The notes beneath the pieces are model-generated. The model saw nothing but the letters and a program-made list of their open reading frames with translations. It was not told where the DNA came from and made no database searches. Positions 1 to 9,264 of a stretch of 17,109 nucleotides of DNA are shown here, piece after piece; position 1 is the first letter of the stretch; each line of letters opens with the position of its first letter. Location of the stretch: contig NW_019091486.1 of the NCBI RefSeq assembly GCF_001949145.1, positions 1,692,548 through 1,709,656 on the forward strand, given 5' to 3'. This stretch comes from Acanthaster planci (lineage: Eukaryota > Echinodermata > Asteroidea > Valvatida > Acanthasteridae). Made by a program: the position numbers and the translations under genes.

Positions 1-78
1 TAAGCTCCGAATTTCCTGTAAAATGCTGTCCTCGCAAGATAAGATAAATAAAAACTCCGGCCAGGGAGTGAAATACGA

Positions 79-303
79 CTAGCGTCCTAATTTTTGCCCG
101 GTTGTGGTTTCCAATGTCCCTCCACCAGAAATGTTTGCAAACATCCCCTGTGCACTGTTATGGTACCCATCTGTGAATACAACCTCGATTGACCACGCCA
201 TGTCTAAGCACCAAGGGAATTTAAGGGAATACCAAGTCCCCCACCCCTTGTGGCCCTCCACGTTCACCAATCCCCAACTGAGCGAAGCTAGAACGCCCCG
301 ATG
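79..303 (-). CDS. unrecognised coding-like block, possible terminal exon
   Basis: This minus-strand frame is open from an in-frame TGA just above position 303 down to a TAG at 79. It has no ATG near its upstream end, so if real it is an internal-to-terminal exon rather than a whole gene. Candidate acceptors are the CAG near 281 and the TAG near 291 (minus strand), both with weak pyrimidine tracts. The peptide reads like folded protein: it is rich in Trp and Gly (GWGTWYSLKFPWC), then has a beta-like stretch (MAWSIEVVFTDG) and a polar tail (GGGTLETTTGQ). I do not recognise the family; a secreted beta-sandwich or carbohydrate-binding module is a guess. The plus strand is also open here, which weakens the case. 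Confidence 0.22.
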   Translation of the reverse strand, partial: HRGVLASLSWGLVNVEGHKGWGTWYSLKFPWCLDMAWSIEVVFTDGYHNSAQGMFANISGGGTLETTTGQKLGR

Positions 304-305
304 AA

Positions 306-769
306 CTCAGTGAGTACATCCAACCCCTGTTCGCCCAGTAAACTGTACTAAGTCCACATTATCCTCAATAACCATTCAGGTCCACTACATCGTGGAACCA
401 TACAAAACCCCGAACAGAACGATCGACTATTTTTCATCACTTTCAAGTTCATTCATATTCCTGTTTTGAGTTTGTCCTTTTTCAACTTGGATGGTTTCTC
501 GTCATTGCTGTTTGGATGTTGAGAACTCTTATTCAAGCCCACCCCTATTCTTTCATTTCCAGGAAGTTTAACTGGTTTTCGATATAGTATATTTCTTTGT
601 GCATGTTATCATAAGGTCTTATGGAATCAAATTCCATTGATCATTAAAGTAATTGAGGTAAAACTCTTGCTCTTACAACAGGCGAAAAATAAAACTAAGC
701 TACGTTACGGGCAGCGCCACGTTAGGATACATGATATAAGAGTTGCTGACTTTAATCATGTGATTTGGA
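306..769. other. no gene seen; unique AT-rich sequence
   Basis: No frame longer than about 60 codons, no recognised repeat and no clear exon. A pyrimidine-rich tract ending in TTTCATTTCCAG near 551-562 could serve as a splice acceptor, but the downstream frame shows nothing recognisable. Confidence 0.4.
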
Positions 770-1117
770 CTCGAATCAGACTTGAGTCGCTATTTTTGTG
801 ACTTGGGACTTGATTTGTAAATACCAGCTTTGACTTGTGACCTGACTTGGACTTGCAAAAAATGACTTGTTACCAACCCAAGGCAGACGCTCCGTATAAG
901 TTGACGCCTGTCCTTTTGCTTATTACGACAGGACAAAATAATGTACAGATTGACTTGTACGTGGACAAAGAGACTCGTGAATTGACATGTGTTTAGACCA
1001 AATGACATGTGATTTGAATGTACTTGCCCTGTGACCAAATGACATGTGATTTGACTTGTGACTGAACCTAATGACTTGTGACTTGACTTGGACTTGCAAA
1101 AAATGACTTGCTGCCAC
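770..1117. repeat. degenerate GACTTG-based repeat array
   Basis: The words GACTTG, GACTTGTGACTTG and GACATGTGATTTGA recur throughout the interval. Two 40-base units at 831-870 and 1072-1111 match at 38 positions and share the run GACTTGGACTTGCAAAAAA. Between them a 21-base unit occurs twice without change (997-1017 and 1034-1054; core CCAAATGACATGTGATTTG). The array is imperfect in spacing, so it is an old minisatellite or the internally repetitive part of a transposon, not a young tandem repeat. The apparent minus-strand frame across it is a product of the repeat. Confidence 0.8.
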
Positions 1118-2430
1118 CTCTGCATAATATACATCAAGACAATTGACATCTTAAATACTGACCAATCAGAACAAGGCCACCGACTGAATAAAAATATCCA
1201 CTGCCTTCGCACAAAGGGCATAATACCATACTTTTCAAAAATCTAGTAGTGACAAGCTTGTACATCTCTTCCACTGACAGTTCGCTGCAAGTTCCAAAGT
1301 TAGGTGTTCCCGTTACTTTCCATTCTCCAACCAGTCATTTGGGTAATTTTGAGGCCCACTTCTTTATTCCTGAACATAAGGTATTTAAAAGTATTCCGAT
1401 AATTAACCTATGGTTTCTAATTACATATTTAACTTTGTAATAACTGGCTGAGATCATAACTGTACATTTCATCATGAGTCTCAACACTACTTTCCAAAGT
1501 GGAGCCTCCATGACAGGTGTGTTTAAAGATGATATTAAAATTTTGAGGTGGTGGAAGTTCGAGCGTGCCACTCCACAACCTATTCCCCCCCCCGCCAAAA
1601 AAAATCTTAATTGTAAGTGCTAAGTCTTCTTGTGTTCACATATTATGAGATTTACTCTCGGACAAACCAACTCTGTGTATAGTTGGAGACGCTGATGTTC
1701 AGTGGTGTACCTGGTGAGGGTTGCGAATACAATTTATGATTATTGTTTGAGGCCTGATATGCGGCCCTATTGCTGCCTGACTTTAAAATGCTGTAAGTTG
1801 ACTCTAACAATCTTGGCCCGATGCACAAACAACTCTTAATGTAATGGCACGATATAACCCGCGAGGCACTACCTCAAATCGTAATTTTGGTTTTGTTCGG
1901 AAATTGTGTCACGGATTATATACCCATATGCGCTAAAGGAAAGTGCCGTTAAGCCAACAAGACATTCCCTTAGTAAGAATATTTATTCCTTATTGATTCT
2001 CACAGGATCATCTAACACCCTCAGATTCAGTGATCGTCACACTGCAAGCTCAGGGAGGTTCGAGGTAACTTGACCAATGAATGAATCTCCCTAGCCATAC
2101 AGTCTTAGGGATATTGGGCAAAGGTCATTTGCTGAGTGACCCTAGTCCGCAACAATTTTTCCCCCTGGAATTTCGTTCTTCATGTAAAATAAATGGTCTC
2201 AACACATCGGTCAAAACAAAACTTATTTATGGTGCTTCAGGGAATTCGCTGGCAAAACACTTGACCCCCTGTTTTATCGGTTGAGGCATAATATTTTATG
2301 ATTAAATTCTATCTTAAGAGAGGGCAGCTGATATCAGTTTTCCTTAGAATTTATAGATTATTTTAACTAGATGACAACGAACAGGGGCCACGATTAATAC
2401 TCCAAAAATATACTTTTAACTGACATAACA
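1118..2430. other. no gene seen; unique sequence
   Basis: Only short random frames are present. A C-run followed by an A-run lies near 1586-1608. No splice-site and frame combination stood out, and no terminal repeats were found. The stretch is compatible with intron or intergenic DNA. Confidence 0.4.
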
Positions 2431-2790
2431 TTGCTTATAGGACCCTTGGCTCTGGTGATATTGTCATTGTCATTGCATTGTGAGCTATGGCAGAAGTTAT
2501 GTCAATTGCTTTATTCAGGCTTATTTCAGTTCCCCATCCGAGTGAGCCTTGGGTGGGAACAATCTTTGGTATTGTTTCTGTGCTTATATTACAGTTCTGC
2601 GCTGGAACTGCAATCCAAGACAAATACATGTACATGTAGATGTATGCTTTGTGCTCAAGTCATTTACAGTTCAGTGTCACCAGCTTCGGGTGGCCATGCT
2701 CAGTAGAGGGCTGTTAATAAGGTCACAAGAGCTAGGACAAAAAGCTATCCCAATTGGTCCACCAGCCTCTGAATCTCGTTCTTGAGACTG
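2431..2790. other. open on both strands, coding status unclear
   Basis: Both strands carry frames of 65 to 90 codons here. One short plus-strand frame from the ATG at 2487 is hydrophobic and ends at a doubled TACATGTA near 2625-2638. None matches a family I know, and overlapping openness on both strands is more typical of base composition than of a gene. Confidence 0.2.
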
Positions 2791-4279
2791 TTCATGTGGG
2801 AATAGTCAGAGGCAAACAATTTATAGCTTCAAATAATTTATTACCATTGGGCAATGGGCAGCGAGAGATATTTTTTTCAGAAATTTGGCGATTCAACAAC
2901 CAAGGTCACTCTCCTTGTGGTCTGCACTGAGTGCATTAAGAGCTTCCACTGACAAACTGTTTCGATCTAAAATTTACTGATTCGAGCACTACTCAGTTTT
3001 ACTTGAGTAGCAGAGTGGATAAATCGCACACAGAAAATTCCGAACTTGCAAACGCGTGAATAAATACTTTGCTGTTCTGTGTTGAATTAGTTTTTATTAG
3101 GTGGACCTCTGTTTGGCTCAAATCGCCGATCCTAGAGAGTTATGACAGGGAGGCTGAATTTGGCTATCTTCGGTGGCCATACTAGCTAAGACATGCAGGA
3201 ATTTCTGCATTCACAGCAAACTGACAACTTGATTGCAACATTATCAGAAAGTTTTTAAAATGACATCCACAAAACAGACGTTGATATTGTTACATATAAT
3301 AAAAAAAAGTTGGTGACTGAGTTTAAAACCCATCTTGAAAAGTAGTTAAAACGTATAACTATAAATATTTTTTAAATGCTATTGAAATGTAGTTTTAGAA
3401 CTGTTTCGTTAATGTTACTAAAAAGCCATTTCATTTTGCGGGAAATATTTTGATAACATCGAAGAAATGGTATGTAACTTTTAATGAATACCTTAAGATT
3501 ATTTTTGTGATGTGGTAATTTTCGACCCGGTTGTTTTATCTTTACACTTTTATTAAAACATTGAAAATTTTCATGCATAATTTCTGCATTAAAAGGCTGT
3601 AATTAAAACATTTTATATCGAAAGGAAAGTGTTTTTAAAACACCACATTACTATTGCGCTGCAAATGTTTAATAATTAATCCTTGCGAAATGTTTTACAG
3701 ACGTAATATCTCAAATGTGATTTAATGTGTTATAAAGGATTTATAGATTTCAAAATAATGTTAATACTTTTAATGAAATCTTAGGGCAACATTGCAAACT
3801 GATGTGATGGTTTTATTTTGTCCCATATGTCACAGTGTTTCACTGTTATTAAACGAAGATTAAATGGCACATTTAATCAAGTTTATGGACGCGGTCCCCT
3901 AAGATTTATCTGATTATCCCTTACACTGCTGTAACATGTTGGAACAAATTAAACAAGGCACAAGACCGTCACTTATCATGCACGTGGCACGCTATGTTTG
4001 GAACACGTTCATTGGCTGTCAGAAACATGCCTCGAGCGTCAGTGTACCTAATTGGCCCAAAGTTTGATCATTACAACATAAGTGTAATTTCATCAAGCGA
4101 CGCTTTGCCTGTCGCATGTCAGAATGCTAGCCACCGTGTTCACAACTGCAGTCTTTTGAAAACATGCAATAGACATCGAATTTTTCAACAACAACCGCTG
4201 GTTCAAGCTTTTGTGTGACGTAGTGCTCGTCGTTGATTCTACATTTAGCCAGACTTGCCAAGTGAGCTGTAGACTAAAA
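2791..4279. other. AT-rich intergenic or intronic stretch
   Basis: Strongly AT-rich between about 3230 and 3800, with many stops in all frames. The sub-segment 3621-3672 resembles 8740-8791 at about 39 of 52 positions, so it may be an old dispersed repeat. From about 3980 to 4220 the composition becomes more balanced, with two ATTGG boxes (near 4009 and 4050) and a CRE-like TGACGTAG near 4216. These could be promoter parts, but no transcript start or gene can be tied to them. Confidence 0.35.
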
Positions 4280-4282
4280 GCC

Positions 4283-4290
4283 TAGGCCTA
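4283..4290. repeat. TAGGCCTA palindrome
   Basis: One of four exact TAGGCCTA octamers in the window; the others are at 6796, 13307 and 16446. It sits in the longer alternating run CCTAGGCCTAGG, with a further AGGCCTAT near 4307. Confidence 0.7.
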
Positions 4291-4769
4291 GGTTTTGGTA
4301 AAGTCAAGGCCTATAGACAATGCTCGTTTGTCAGCGTCAGCGTACAAACTCTTGTTTGTAAACTTGTACAGAACTGGTGAAATTCATGTTTCCGCAAGGA
4401 GTTAGCTTTAATATTACAGGTCTATAAAGTTGCCATATTATACTGTCCGAAGCAAAAGTTCAACGTTTCCCAATTTCTTAGGGGCCCACTCTGCTACGCA
4501 GTTCCGTTTTTCTGTTATTTTCGTTGGCGGAACGACGCGGAACATTTTTCACTATTACTGCACGCTTTCTTGTTTTGTCACCGGATGTTTTGCGGGTGAT
4601 CGCGATTGAACAAGGGTCCACTTTTGTAATGAGTTAAGCTGTCGGGAATGGGGAGCCCTTTCTGGAAACTGGCTCCAGCTTGATCGCTAACGTCCGCATA
4701 CATTCTATACGCCTCCGTGGCTTATACTCCAGTGGAGTTTTACGCAAACATTTGACTGATTTGGGACAG

Positions 4770-4990
4770 TGGGTTTTTTCTCTCTCTCTCTCTTTGGGGA
4801 TTTTCAGGCGGTCCTGGGTGATTGTGTGGCAATTATCCTGTCAATTGTTTTTGTTTTGTACTTGATGTCCTTTAAGCCCTTCGTTATCTATATTTTACTC
4901 GTGTATTTGAGCTTCTGGTGTGCGGTTTCTTTTTTTTTTTGTCTTTACTTGATTTTGTTTTGTGCCCGTTTGATCCGATGATTAGGATAC
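4770..4990 (+). repeat. T-rich low-complexity tract with (TC)7 and an 11-T run
   Basis: The plus strand is heavily T-rich, with (TC)7 at 4779-4793 and an unbroken run of 11 T at 4930-4940. The tract ends ...GATTAG near 4984 and could be a long polypyrimidine region before a splice acceptor. A 70-codon frame here is almost wholly Phe, Leu, Val, Ile and Ser because of the T-richness; I do not treat it as a membrane protein. Confidence 0.6.
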
Positions 4991-6248
4991 AGAAGTCATG
5001 GTCTCTTCAGACTTTTGCCCAGGGGTCCTTTGGCAATTTTCTTGGCATGAAAAATTAAAATGGAAAGCAGATACGGGATGTAGAGCTACATGCATCTACA
5101 CAATTTTTTTAAAAAGTACGGCATTCATATTCATGCAGGCAGTAACAGGGGAAAATATCATGGGAAATCGACGTTATTTGGGGAAAGTTACTGCTTTAGA
5201 GTTCTGTTATTTTCTAGCATACCTCGAGCTGGAATGAGCAAAAAACGTAGGCCTTCCAACGGACAACCACCAGTTCTGCCATGGAAAAAGAAGGGCAGCC
5301 AATCGAAACTGACTGCGAAGGTGGTCAAGGACTTGCAAGCCCCCTACCGTGGCTCAACTGGACTAAAACACCCTGGAGGAAACTATACGGCCCTATAGTC
5401 GCTTCTGTTACAGCGTGCATTCATAATGATGTGAAAGAAAGCTTAGAAACTAGTAGGGAGAAAGGTTTCAACTGGTACTGCTGTCGTAAAATGGACAGGA
5501 ATGAACTGGGTACGACCCCTTCTGCAGCTTGGTCCGGGACAGGGCAGGATGTGGAGAATTGTGCACCTTCAGCAACCTGTACACCGGCAACGTCGACTTT
5601 TGCAGGGCTCGGGCAGGGGCTGGGTCCTACAGGGTTGATTGGTGTCAGGGAGTAATGGGGATAATTCTAACAGCAGGTGAGTTAGTCAATAGGGATGATG
5701 ACTCTGCCCCTAATCAGTACTATTGTTCCTGGATCTTGCAGTCAGCCAAGAACTAAGACATGAAACGCCGAGCAATGAGTTTTACTGAATTTGGCTATCT
5801 TGTGCGCCATGAGCACGCCTCTCAAACCCACCTGGTACTACAAAACATAAGAAGCAAGATATGAGACGGAGAGGGCCCCCCCTGCTTTGTGTCGGTCATT
5901 GTTTCACTGGAATTTGAGGAATTATTTTCAGACATCTAGGGGATGATTTAGGTAACAATAGTCTATAGTATGTATAGCGATTGGGTTTGTTGGGGGTACC
6001 CCTAGCTCTGTTTTCTTGCTGGACATTATAGGCCAGGGTGGGGAAAATGTGATCTGTCTCACGCAAGGGGAGGAAATCTCCCAAATCTTGAAAAGAATAG
6101 AGCGCTGACTTTGCATTTTTCAGGGCTGTCTATATATGTAAGGAAAATTTTGGAAGTGGCAAACTTTGTAAAATATGGTCAAGTCATTAGGCAAAATTGC
6201 TTGTGAATTGGACAATTTTGATTTTTATAATATTACTTTCCCCATGTT
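4991..6248. other. unassigned sequence 5' of the retroelement; possible decayed gag region
   Basis: Two overlapping plus-strand frames, about 5234-5398 (starting MSKKRRPSNGQPPVLPW) and 5281-5655 (starting MEKEGQPIETDCEGGQG), are open in GC-balanced sequence. By position they could be remains of the gag frame expected upstream of the RT at 6397, but I see no zinc knuckle or gag motif to support that. From 5760 to 6248 nothing is recognisable. Confidence 0.25.
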
Positions 6249-6249
6249 G

Positions 6250-6365
6250 TGAGTAATAAGGAGCAGTTGGCAAAACGCTGGCTGCTGAGTTTGACCTGCA
6301 GCAATTCAAATCCCAGTGCAGGGGTATGGCTTCCCCACGGACAAGCCTCCAACACCAATATATAA
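6250..6365 (+). repeat. probable tRNA-derived SINE head
   Basis: The stretch from about 6256 looks like a degenerate tRNA. A D-arm and A-box-like segment (AGCAGTTGGCAAAACGCTGG) is followed about 30 bases on by a B-box-like segment (CAATTCAAATCCC), the usual RNA polymerase III promoter spacing. The D-arm AGC/GCT stem can pair. The acceptor and T stems do not close well, so this is not a working tRNA. A GC-richer tail (GGTATGGCTTCCCCACGG) follows, as in SINE bodies, with a short AT-rich end near 6358. It lies directly upstream of the RT remnant and could have interrupted that element's 5' part. Confidence 0.5.
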
Positions 6366-6396
6366 AGAAGCAACGATTCAACTGTTGCCTGGCTAA

Positions 6397-7200
6397 GACT
6401 CTACAAAATCATGCAAATATCTGGCAGGTTTCTCCTTGGGTTTTAAACTGGGATGTGCAGTTATCAGCCAAGAACTCAAATGTAAAAACCAGTTTGCGCT
6501 AGAAGACCCTGAAGTAGTACGTGATAAACTTGAAGCTGAGCTTGATCACAGTAAGCTTGCAGAGTCATTTGCCGTTGCCCTACTAGAGAATTTATGTTTA
6601 AGCCCATAATTTGATCTCGTGCCCAAGAAACAACACGGTCAACTTTGCTACTAGTATACAATTTGTCTCACACTGACAGAAATTCTGTAAACGATTTGAT
6701 ACCGGATTGCTATGCAGCTATGAAATACGCAACAACCGACGATGCAATCACGCTTTTGGAATCAGGTCTAGGCCCTGGATATTTACTTTCGGAGGTAGGC
6801 CTACATCAAAGCTGCATTTCAAATCGTTCCAGTTCATCCAGGGGTTATTGGTTATGAGGGTTCAAATGGGATGGTTCATTTTATAATGACGTTCCCTGGG
6901 GTTGCCAGTCAGTTCAGCCCCGACGTAGAACGAGTAACGATCAACAAACTTACGATTCAATTCTGGGCATACATTCCTGGTAGACTTAAATAAATAGTTT
7001 CCTACTCTTTCGCCATAGATGCAAAGATCTTGCAGATTTCCACAAGATGTGCAAAAGCGTCGGAATTACACCCACACCTGACAAAACATGGGGGCCAGTC
7101 CATAGTAAGGATTAAGCGTTCGCTGGAATTGAGCAGGACGTAGCTTTGGTAGTAGCACGATTACCAGGTGATAGAATACAAAAAACCGTTATTGCCATAT
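6397..7200 (+). pseudogene. reverse transcriptase remnant of a DIRS/Ngaro element
   Basis: Pieces of the palm and finger regions follow in the family's order. There is a GFSLGFKLG lead-in near 6418, then a charged helix (EVVRDKLEAELDHSKLAESF), then VPKK near 6620. In a second frame is NLSHTDRNSVNDLIPD near 6660, which corresponds to the family's hallmark (R)LIHNLS...SVNDxIP. IKAAFQIVPVHPG near 6805 is the motif A region, followed by GFKWDGSFYNDVPWGC near 6858, CKDLADFHKMCKSVG near 7020, and FAGIEQDVALVVARLPG near 7119. In-frame stops occur at 6607 and 6652, and frames change near 6655, 6800 and 6850. The usual Asp before IKAAF is not seen (Tyr in that frame), and the YxDD box is reduced to something like FLVD near 6974. 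The enzyme is dead. Confidence 0.85.
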
Positions 7201-7254
7201 AAATATACCCCCAAGAAAAGTGAAGCCACTCTTATAGAGTAGCAATAGCTTTAT

Positions 7255-7570
7255 TCCGTAGCAATCGTGCCTTCTTGCGACGTCGAATCAACTTAACCAC
7301 AAGCGTCAAAATGTTCCGTCTCCATATCCACCTGGATTCCGGAGCAAAGGCTGATTTGCGACCTTGGCTGTTTGTACACCATGTTAACAGTTTGGCGTTC
7401 TTTCTTCCCAAGCAATGGCTGCCGAACAAAGTGTGTTGCCATTATAACCCGATGCAGCCAGCTTGCTTGATCGGTGACAGGACAGTGTTGGGTACTAAAT
7501 GGTAAATGGCAGGATAATTTGCGCCCCGGGAAATTTAATATTGAATTCTTTCCAATCGTCACAGCAGTTT
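7255..7570 (+). pseudogene. RNase H remnant of the same retroelement
   Basis: This follows the RT thumb remnant in the same frame. NRAFLRRRINLTTSVKMF near 7263 and a helix with AKADLRPWL near 7345 match the connector of DIRS-type polyproteins, which is followed there by a Trp-Leu segment (here LPKQWLPN near 7407). A DAAS tetrapeptide at 7451 in another frame sits where the first catalytic Asp of RNase H is expected. VLGTKW near 7486 and, in a third frame, GKFNIEFFPIVTAV near 7528 correspond to the family's 'NIxFLELFPIVxA' strand-helix. At least two frameshifts fall between 7430 and 7510. RNase H would degrade the RNA strand during cDNA synthesis; this copy cannot. Confidence 0.75.
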
Positions 7571-7634
7571 AAAGTTGGTCAGCTTAATGATTAGCTGAAG
7601 GATCATAATCATATACAGATAGCAAAGCCTTGGA

Positions 7635-7659
7635 ACATGACATGACATGACATGACATG
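7635..7659 (+). repeat. (ACATG)5 microsatellite
   Basis: Five uninterrupted copies of the 5-base unit, lying between the RNase H and recombinase remnants. It arose or expanded within the dead element and shows that the spacer has been remodelled. Confidence 0.95.
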
Positions 7660-7889
7660 CTCGAACTTCAAAAAGAAGTCGGACTGATGAAACCTCTGTA
7701 GTCCTTAAGCGCATGCTGAAAAAGGTCTGAATCAAGGCTGAACATTTTCGTCTGTAGGCTGACACTTTCAAACCACTTGCTTCGTGGGTGATGGACCCGT
7801 AACGCTCTCAACCGTTCTGCTTAAGAAATTCTCCCCGAACTAAGAGCAACTCTTCGGTGATCATTGAAACCATCGTCCAGGAGGACATA

Positions 7890-8340
7890 GGTTACACTTT
7901 ACTGCTTTTTATCAAGATTTATCATGCAATGATTTGGTCTGCCAATTAATGCGTGGTCATTACTTTCTTTGTTGCTCACCTATATACACAAGAATTCTTA
8001 TACAACTGGCACCATTTCACTGTATCTCTCAGGTTTCTGCATATTATTCTACCTCCATGAGCTATGTAACACGTCGTATCCTGTACATACATGTACGTTT
8101 CTTGTTCAAAAGCTGTCAAGGGTGTAGAGAGAGTGAGCTCGATATTTAACTTGAGACTATAATCCTATTAGTGTTACACAGGATGACGGATGAACTCGAG
8201 TACTGTCTCTCAAAAGAAACATGTATATTTGTTGGCTTTTGCAGTATTCCTGCGTGTTGGGGAAATGAACGTCTATAATAACACTGGCAGTGTTCTACGA
8301 TTTAAGAGGGTTCATCTAACCATGACACTAGTGGGTAAGC
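7890..8340 (+). pseudogene. tyrosine recombinase remnant of the same retroelement
   Basis: The N-terminal SAM-like region is visible near 7933-8110: FGLPINAWSLLSLLLTYIH, then GTISLYLSGFCILFYLHEL, then TFLVQKLSRV. This matches the 'TIxxYLSALSYxHKL...FLVQKLL' pattern of DIRS/Ngaro recombinases. After a stop and frame change comes a helix (TIILLVLHRMTDEL near 8156). After another change comes LLAFAVFLRVGEMN near 8232, the conserved motif that carries the first catalytic Arg (CGT at 8253). VLRFKRVHL follows near 8291. The second half of the catalytic domain, with the His-x-x-Arg and Tyr residues, could not be found downstream; it is deleted or has decayed beyond recognition. The original protein would have integrated a circular cDNA by site-specific strand exchange. 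Confidence 0.8.
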
Positions 8341-8399
8341 TATCTTTTGGTGGTACAAGCGCTCGCAAGGCAGAAATGTATGCATAAACATTCCACCAT

Positions 8400-8964
8400 A
8401 GGTTGCGGATGATCACACTACAAGATAGGCATGTCCATTGTAAACAGGAGACGGAATGGATGTTTCAACTTGTTAACTGATATTCAAGGTAAAACTAAAA
8501 TGAACATCAACTATAATTAACAATAAATAATGAATCAAAGGCCTCCTGAACCCCAAATAATAACGATGTCAAACCATCCGGGCAGCTTTCTTTTCCTCCT
8601 GTGTTTCGGGTACCACTGTTCCATTAAAAAAAATTAAATTCATTCAAAGTTTTTAATATGCAATTCTTTTGATTTCAAGTAGATTTCTATTAAATTTTTA
8701 AAAAGGAGGGAAAACACATTTTAAAAACAAATCAAATGAAAAGGAAAATGTTTGTAAAACATGATTTCATTGTTGTGGTCCAAACGTTTAACTGTGCGGT
8801 TTGGCACGGTGCTGCAATGGAAGGCTCTATTTGGTTTTTTATATCAATTTGATCAAAAATTGTACAGCCAATACGGGGAGACTAAAAATCCTCTTTCAAT
8901 CCACCTGTGTTGAGCCTCATTTATAAACTGGGGGTTTTAGAGTAACTCGTTGATTGATTGCAAA
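8400..8964. other. no gene seen; AT-rich
   Basis: Probably the eroded 3' side of the retroelement, then unique sequence. The stretch 8740-8791 resembles 3621-3672. No inverted or direct terminal repeat of the element could be recognised here. Confidence 0.3.
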
Positions 8965-9264
8965 AATCAAACGTACGTGCGAAGCGCGCATTTTTCCGAA
9001 ACAGGTCAGCCAAAAATGTATGCTTTTTCCACTGCGGTGTTTAATGCACGCGTACTGGGGCGCCTGTAGCCATGAACTTGAATGACCGTAACAACAAAAC
9101 CATATGTCTCGTTGAGTTCAAACTCCACATTTGTAATGATAAGTATAGTGTCTGTACACGAATGCCAAGTTTCAAAAACATCGGGCGTGGCATAGCCGAT
9201 CGGGGGTCGGAATCTGCCCCCAGGCCGTGAGATGGGCCATAACCCGGCTCTTTTTAGGGTTAAA
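8965..9264 (-). repeat. dispersed repeat, copy A
   Basis: Read on the minus strand it begins TTTAACCCTAAAAAGAGC, continues through a GGGGGCAGATTCC block and an ACATATGGTTTTG block (near 9105), and ends with ACATTTTTGGCTGACCTG and a GGAAAAATGCGCGCTTC block. The same blocks occur in the same order on the plus strand at 15852-16126. No coding potential and no clear terminal inverted repeats. It looks like a non-autonomous interspersed element or a fragment of a larger one. Confidence 0.75.

Larger units (their letters stand above)
6397..8340 (+). mobile_element. decayed DIRS/Ngaro-type tyrosine-recombinase retrotransposon
   Basis: Three remnants occur in order on one strand: reverse transcriptase, RNase H and tyrosine recombinase. 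That combination defines the DIRS-like order of retrotransposons, which integrate by a recombinase instead of a DDE integrase. All three reading frames are used in turn and stops interrupt the blocks, so the copy is a fossil. Only about 320 bases separate the end of RNase H from the recombinase, leaving no room for the methyltransferase-like domain of DIRS and PAT elements. That, and the linear order, favour a Ngaro-like arrangement, though a deletion could give the same picture. I could not identify a gag frame or the terminal repeats, so the true ends are unknown. Confidence 0.85.

Noticed and set aside
790-1221. 143-codon minus-strand frame
   Set aside because: It reads through the GACTTG repeat array and consists of repeated His-Met-Ser-Phe and Ser-His-Lys-Ser units created by the repeat.
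2431-2706. Plus-strand 91-codon frame with a hydrophobic start
   Set aside because: The opposite strand is equally open, there is no ATG at its start, and it runs into a TACATGTA repeat.
4769-4981. Hydrophobic frame resembling a membrane protein
   Set aside because: Hydrophobicity follows from a T-rich strand with (TC)7 and poly-T; TTT/TTG codons give Phe and Leu by chance.
6256-6318. A working tRNA gene
   Set aside because: Acceptor and T stems do not pair and the anticodon arm is not clear; a SINE head fits better.
7635-7659. Start of a CRISPR-like array
   Set aside because: A simple five-base microsatellite with no spacers, in a eukaryotic context.
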